Positions 59,093-64,000 of a stretch of DNA of 64,000 bases are shown here, piece after piece. Location: the NCBI GenBank assembly GCA_023653785.1, contig JAMKCH010088216.1, positions 62,001 to 126,000 on the forward strand, read 5' to 3'. The position numbers were made by a program, and so were the translations under genes. Numbering within the stretch: position 1 is the first letter of the stretch; every line of letters begins with the position of its first letter. The notes beneath the pieces are model-generated. The model was given only the letters and a program-made list of their open reading frames with translations, ran no database searches and was not told the DNA's origin. Source of the stretch: Ophioderma brevispina (Eukaryota > Echinodermata > Ophiuroidea > Amphilepidida > Ophiodermatidae).

Positions 59093-60540
59093 ACAGAATT
59101 TGTTTATAGTTGGTGTTTGGTCTACGCCAAATAGTCTAATCATCTTTTCCAAATAAAAATCACGAATACTAGCTCTTCCATAGTGTCTATGATATCAACT
59201 TGTATATTTGGTAAAGGTCAAGTCTACGTCACTTGAGTCGACCCGCCCAGGGTCAGTGGTATAAACGGCTGGTAATGGAAATTAATATCCCTCTGAGTCA
59301 GCCAAGCGTGCGAGTGGTATTTTGAATTTAAACCGTGGACAAATTGGTTCGTATTGGGGCGTTAGGCGGCAATTGCGGGTCAAAAAGGTGGCAGCGCAGT
59401 ATTAAAAGGACCGTTGCATGAAGGACCCAGCCTGATTGTTTTTAGGATTTTAGGTTTTTTTATTTGTTTCAATTTTGTATATACAGTGGAGCATCGTGTT
59501 GTGTGAGTGTGCAATTCCAAATGAAATAAATAAGTTGATTTTATGTTAATGGACCTACTTGCCTGAATCCGAAGGACAGAGCGAGACGTGGGACAGTGAC
59601 TCTGGAGTAGACGTAGAAAATTCGCGTAATCGATAATCCTGCGACTAGTTAAGTTTCAGAACGCATGACAGTCGTGGAAATAGCGTACATGCTAGTTACG
59701 ACAGACGTAGATTTTTCGTAAGTTTTGAAGAAAATCCTAAGGCATACTAAGTTTGGGAAACGCAGTAAATTCGTAAGTGTGAACTTACGCAAAAGTTGCG
59801 ATAGAAAAGAGGCTCCCCGTCGACGACCACTTCGGGAACGGACCCCAGAGCTTTACCAAGGAAAAAAAGAAACTTCGATAATTATGGCATTTAATGGGAC
59901 AGGAGGAGATTTTTGGGATATAAATTTCTATCAAATGGCACAGGATCGATTGTAGACACCTACCAAGAAAGTTTCGAAAGTGTATTGGACAACAAGCACG
60001 AAAGCAAACCGCAAACCTGTTTTTGAACATCTTAGTCGTCCCTATAGGAAGCATGCTTTGAATTTCGTCGTGCACGACAGAAATACTAACCACATCTCTT
60101 TTACTAAAGGGACGACGATTCGGATTATCCACTTCAGGTGTGATTCTAATAGTGGTAAGCATTCCAAATATGCAAAAAACATGGGTTCGAAAAAAATTTA
60201 AGGGCGCTCTTCTTGGAAAGTCTCATGTCTCTTTAAAAACACAATTTTGTAAAACTCGGCAGATTGAAATCGTATCGCATAAAAAATATTCTATTACAGA
60301 ACTGAAAAAAAGGAGCTTAAAATGTAGTAATTATGTAGAAACAAGTAAAGAAAGTCAAACGGCATGATTAAACAAAATTTACCCCTACGCATTTTTGGAT
60401 ATGGGGACATGAGGACATGGCTTATACCTTATTTCTCCTCTAATCTGAGCATGGAATACTTCTCCTAGCCATTTTGCGATATATTTGATTATAACCTTAG
60501 ACATTATTATTCTCTTATGGTAATCACGTCTTCTTTACAT
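59093..60540. other. Unassigned stretch with short frames
   Basis: Frames at 59725-59955 and 59980-60201 (plus) and 59785-60162 (minus) overlap each other without recognisable motifs. CGTAAGT occurs several times. No gene supported. Confidence 0.3.
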
Positions 60541-60544
60541 GTAA

Positions 60545-61772
60545 GACTAGTCGAGAGAATGGTCCAAATATGGCCCTGTCCGCAAGTTGAGTATATCACA
60601 ATTTTTTTTTTGCTGAAAATGATAGATTAACGGGTGTGTAGAAAATAAGAACTGCCGGGTGTCCACCTGGCACCTTGGGGCATTTTGAAAATCCAAGATG
60701 GCGTAGCCATAAGTGATAATCTATTTCTAACCCTATATTACAACTTGGAGTTTACTAGATATACTAAGATCCAACGAACAAGTGTATGACACTTGTAATT
60801 AGTCATACTTCAAATTCAAAATGAAGGCCACATCTAATTATTTTAAAATTGCCCTATAACAGCAAATACCTGCGAAAAAATAGACTGAATATTAGATTAT
60901 GTTGTTAGACACAATCAACTGTAATTTATGATACTTTTTAAAGTTGTACATGACGCATCAATATGGCAAGCCAAAAACGTGAATATCTTCAAAAACCCTT
61001 GCACAAATTCTTAAATATTACCTTCAAGTATAAATTTTGTGTCAATGAAACAATTGAAATGTACCTATGATCAAGTGATACCAGGTAGTCCCGATAAATA
61101 AAATTGATGTCAATTTATAAATTGAGTGCAATTATGTGAAAAAAATGTAATTCCTATGGTTTTTTGACAACTTTGCAACCATATTAGTTTTATTTTCGAT
61201 TTTGGCGCATTGAAACCAAATTGAAAATGTATGTTGTACATTGGTTGGAATCAAAGGTACATTTCTAATCTAATGTCATTGACACATTGATTTCAATTTG
61301 AGGCTGTATACTTATAAATTTTGTGTCAAGTATTTTTAAAGATGTTCCATTTTGGCTGCCATATTGTTGACGTCATGTTGCAATTTTTAACAGTATCAGA
61401 ATACTTTAATGTGGCTCCCTAACAACATCACCTAAGCGCTTCATGTCTATTTTTATCGCAGATATTTGCTGTTATAAGGCCTATTTTCAAATTATTGGAT
61501 TTGGCTCCATTTTGAATTTGCAGTATGACTAATGTTAGAAGTGCCATACCTTTTCATGTGATCCTATATTATATCTATCCTCATGATATATAGGGTTAGA
61601 ATATATAATTATCATTTATGGCGAGTCATCTTGGATTTCTCAAATGCGCAAGGATGCCCAGGTGGCACCGCAAGATTCTTATTCTACACACCCTAATCTA
61701 TCATTTTCCTGCAAAAAATGTGGTATAATTACTCAACTGTACAGTCACTTGAACGTTCTCTCTGACTAGACC
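60545..61772. mobile_element. Very long hairpin element, about 1.2 kb
   Basis: Arms of about 550-600 bp: left GACTAGTCGAGAGAATGGTC, GTTGAGTATATCACA, AATGATAGATTAACGGGTGT, GTGTCCACCTGGCACC, ATAACAGCAAATACCTGCGA; right ATCGCAGATATTTGCTGTTA, CAGGTGGCACCGC, ACACCCTAATCTATCATTTT, TAATTACTCAAC, CTCTCTGACTAGACC. The loop is near 61140-61200. Noncoding. Confidence 0.82.
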
Positions 61773-62375
61773 GGTCTGGTGGGAAAATACCTTCCGGCTT
61801 TCACCGTTGAGAAAATAGGTTAATTTAGCTCGTTGTTAGAGCTCACTACCATTGAACGCGACCTTGATATTCACAACCAAATAATATACAGAAGCCCCAC
61901 ATGACGACATATTTGTCATTTTTTAATTGATGAGACTTGATGCGTAATGCTCTATTGACATGGGTGGTACAAAAGAGCTTCTTTACATGTAATGTCAGCC
62001 CTGGTTTATAGTTCTAATAATAATCTGTCTCATTTCGCTTCAAACCAAAGACTTATAAGGTAAAACCTAGGGGTACAATGAGAGATTACAAAAGAGTCGA
62101 AAGTGCTATCTCTCCACAAAATAATTTTAACAAATTTAGTGAACTTACACAATAATGTAGTCACTCCTGGAATTCTTTGATATTTTGTGACGATGTCATA
62201 TGTCTTTGAACAAATATATTCACTAACCTCTTATTTTATTGCAATTAAAACTGTTGGAAACAAAATCAATGTATCCCTAGTGTGGCTATTCCAGAAATTA
62301 ACCCCCCCCCAAAATGACAATTCAAATCGAAATGACTCTAGGCTCCCTAACTTGTTTTTTGACAAACCAGTTGGG

Positions 62376-62655
62376 AATTCCGGTGGCACTTTTCATCATG
62401 TCATCTTTGGTTGTTTTGTGATTAACAAGAAGAAGGCTAAAGAGCCTACTAGTTAGTATTCTTTGGGATTTTTTGCGTGGGTAGTGAAATTCATGGGAAT
62501 TCCGATTCATCCTTTTAGTTAGCTACTCATTTTTCATTTAGTGCACTGTTAAAAGTAACAGATTTGGAATATTGCATATGCTTTTTACATTTTCATCGAG
62601 GGAATTCCCATGCGGTTTCTGGATTTCACTATGGGAATTCCCATGTATTTTTGGA
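62376..62655. repeat. Cluster of GGGAATTCCC palindromes in an inverted arrangement
   Basis: TTGGGAATTCCGG (62371), CATGGGAATTCCGATTC (62493), GAGGGAATTCCCATGCGG (62599) and TATGGGAATTCCCATGTAT (62629). TAGTGAAATTCATGGG on one side faces GGATTTCACTATGGG on the other. Confidence 0.55.
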
Positions 62656-63229
62656 GAAGTGTGTGCAATTTCCTAGTGATTGTTGTGTGTGTGTGGACAT
62701 TTCTAGAATCTCCCATTACTGTTTTTGAGCTGCTAAGCAACTCCTCAAATCGCCAGAAACTCTGTTGTTTAGTGTTTCGTCGTTCGTTACGGTAACATTG
62801 AACTGATGTATCCATTGATGCCCAGTTTACAGCTGTCGCGGTGGTTTATTTCCATCGGCATACACGCTTGTTTCGCTGATTACCAATACAATAAAACGAG
62901 CGAGTTGGTGGACGCGTTTCGGACCTACGCACCTACTAAGGTCAAAGGTCGCATAATTAATACCCGCGGTATTATTAAAAATATAAACTGGGGCATTATT
63001 ACTGTGATCAAAACATAACCCGCGTCCGTAGCTTATTCCCCCCCAAAAAAAATACCGCCATATTGGAACATTGATTCTATTTTAGTCTCATCACGGTCAC
63101 TTTCTGCAACAAAAACACATACCTGACGACGTTCTTGAATGTCTAAGGATCATTTTATAAGCTAGGGTCGCCTGGCGAAAATCGACAAGCAAAGTGTTTT
63201 TTTCATGCTGTTATGTTTACGTATGCGGG

Positions 63230-63305
63230 ACACTTCCGGTTACAGGTCAATTCGGCAACAAACAATTCGGCGACACTATTTCGTCAACAGCCATTCGGCA
63301 ACGTT
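63230..63305. repeat. Short ATTCGGCAAC direct repeats
   Basis: ATTCGGCAAC recurs at about 63250 and 63294, with ATTCGGCGACACT between them, a local tandem motif in otherwise plain sequence. Confidence 0.45.
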
Positions 63306-64000
63306 TATATGGAGAATCTTTGCACGTGTGAGTCGCGATACGGAAATTTGCTTGTTATTTCTGTTCGTCTTTTCTTTGTACAATTTTGGTGTATTATACT
63401 AATTTCAAGCACTAGTTAGCCTCTTTTACCAGTTTTGTTTTTGTAATAAAAAATACCAACGAATTCTAACTTTTGATCCAAAGGGATACAGAACTTATTG
63501 GCTTGTGATGTTCCTCTTTCCCTTGTGTACAATTTTGGTTATTTTACGTAAGTTTACGAAAGGGATTTTAATCCTTTACCCTATTAATCAGGGATAAATG
63601 ATGTTTTTCTTGGATGTGATGAGCAAAATCTGCCGAAAATGTGCCCCATTTTGGTCGACAATATTATTTTGAACTCCCACCACCTCACATGCTATTGGTT
63701 CAATTCGCAGTCTTCCGAGACGTTCTCGTTCTTGGTTCTTTTGATGCTTCACGCGTATAAGAACAAGCATACTTAAGTACTGAATGTTGTTTATAACCAA
63801 TGTTGAATCATCATAAAGCATTTTCTCTCAGATCTCAAAAATATTATGACAGTAGTATGTTGTATGTTGCTTTATCTTTATGGGAAAACATAACTACAAA
63901 TATTCTTCTTGCTCCTGAACCAAGAAACTCCTAGAAGGGAGCCAAACATCACCATACACTAGCCCTAAACATTCGCTTTCGATATTAAAAACATAATCCT

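Larger units (their letters stand above)
61773..64000. other. Gene-poor right end
   Basis: Contains the two repeat clusters noted above, and a fragment near 63640 (AATGTGCCCCATTTTGGTCG) related to the 17.7-kb MITE interior. No gene recognised. Confidence 0.35.

Noticed and set aside
59725..60367. Set of overlapping basic frames, a possible small gene
   Set aside because: They overlap in several frames on both strands without motif, splice sites or repeats that would support coding.

Overview
This is eukaryotic, metazoan genomic DNA: AT-rich, with no long open reading frames, short exons bounded by GT/AG splice sites, and intron and intergenic space filled with transposon relics. The density of MITE-like elements with TTAA-type targets, of CR1/RTE-like LINE tails and of a DIRS-like retrotransposon suits an invertebrate, possibly a marine one. 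The species cannot be fixed from the sequence alone.

The only clearly recognisable host genes form a head-to-tail array of three NmrA-like (NMRAL1/HSCARG-type) NADP(H)-binding Rossmann-fold genes, all on the minus strand. Copy A (49803 down to 34081) and copy C (16541 down to 10102) are intact five-exon genes encoding 301 and 302 residues. Their exon lengths (145/148, 128, 241/244, 194, 198/195) and intron phases match. Copy B (28799 down to 23014) keeps good exons 1 and 2. Its exon 3 has lost its acceptor AG and carries frameshifts and a stop, exon 4 has indels, and exon 5 has an in-frame TAA, so it reads as a pseudogene or, less likely, a badly assembled gene. The family is known for sensing the NADPH/NADP+ ratio in the cytosol, and duplication suggests paralogue diversification. 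Copy C has a changed glycine motif (GARGVQGG in place of GATGTQGG).

Layout. 0-10 kb: a LINE 3' end, a tandemly duplicated repeat block, a LINE endonuclease fragment and TTAA-flanked MITEs. 10-16.5 kb: gene copy C. 16.5-23 kb: MITEs and LINE relics. 23-28.8 kb: copy B. 28.8-34 kb: mostly featureless, with a LINE tail and one MITE. 34-49.8 kb: copy A, whose last intron has grown to about 8.35 kb and holds a decayed DIRS-like element (RNase H and tyrosine recombinase remnants), a 441-bp near-perfect duplication and several hairpin elements. 49.8-64 kb: gene-poor, with one possible tetraspanin-like first exon near 52.6 kb and two long inverted-repeat elements (about 0.9 and 1.2 kb).

Many repeat copies differ from each other by single-base indels, often in homopolymers. 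This may reflect old decay, or residual consensus error in the assembly, and it affects how the broken genes should be read. No tRNA, rRNA or CRISPR array was recognised. The most interesting signals are the paralogue array and its decay, the number of distinct long palindromic elements inside its introns, and a MITE inserted ten bases inside a splice donor.
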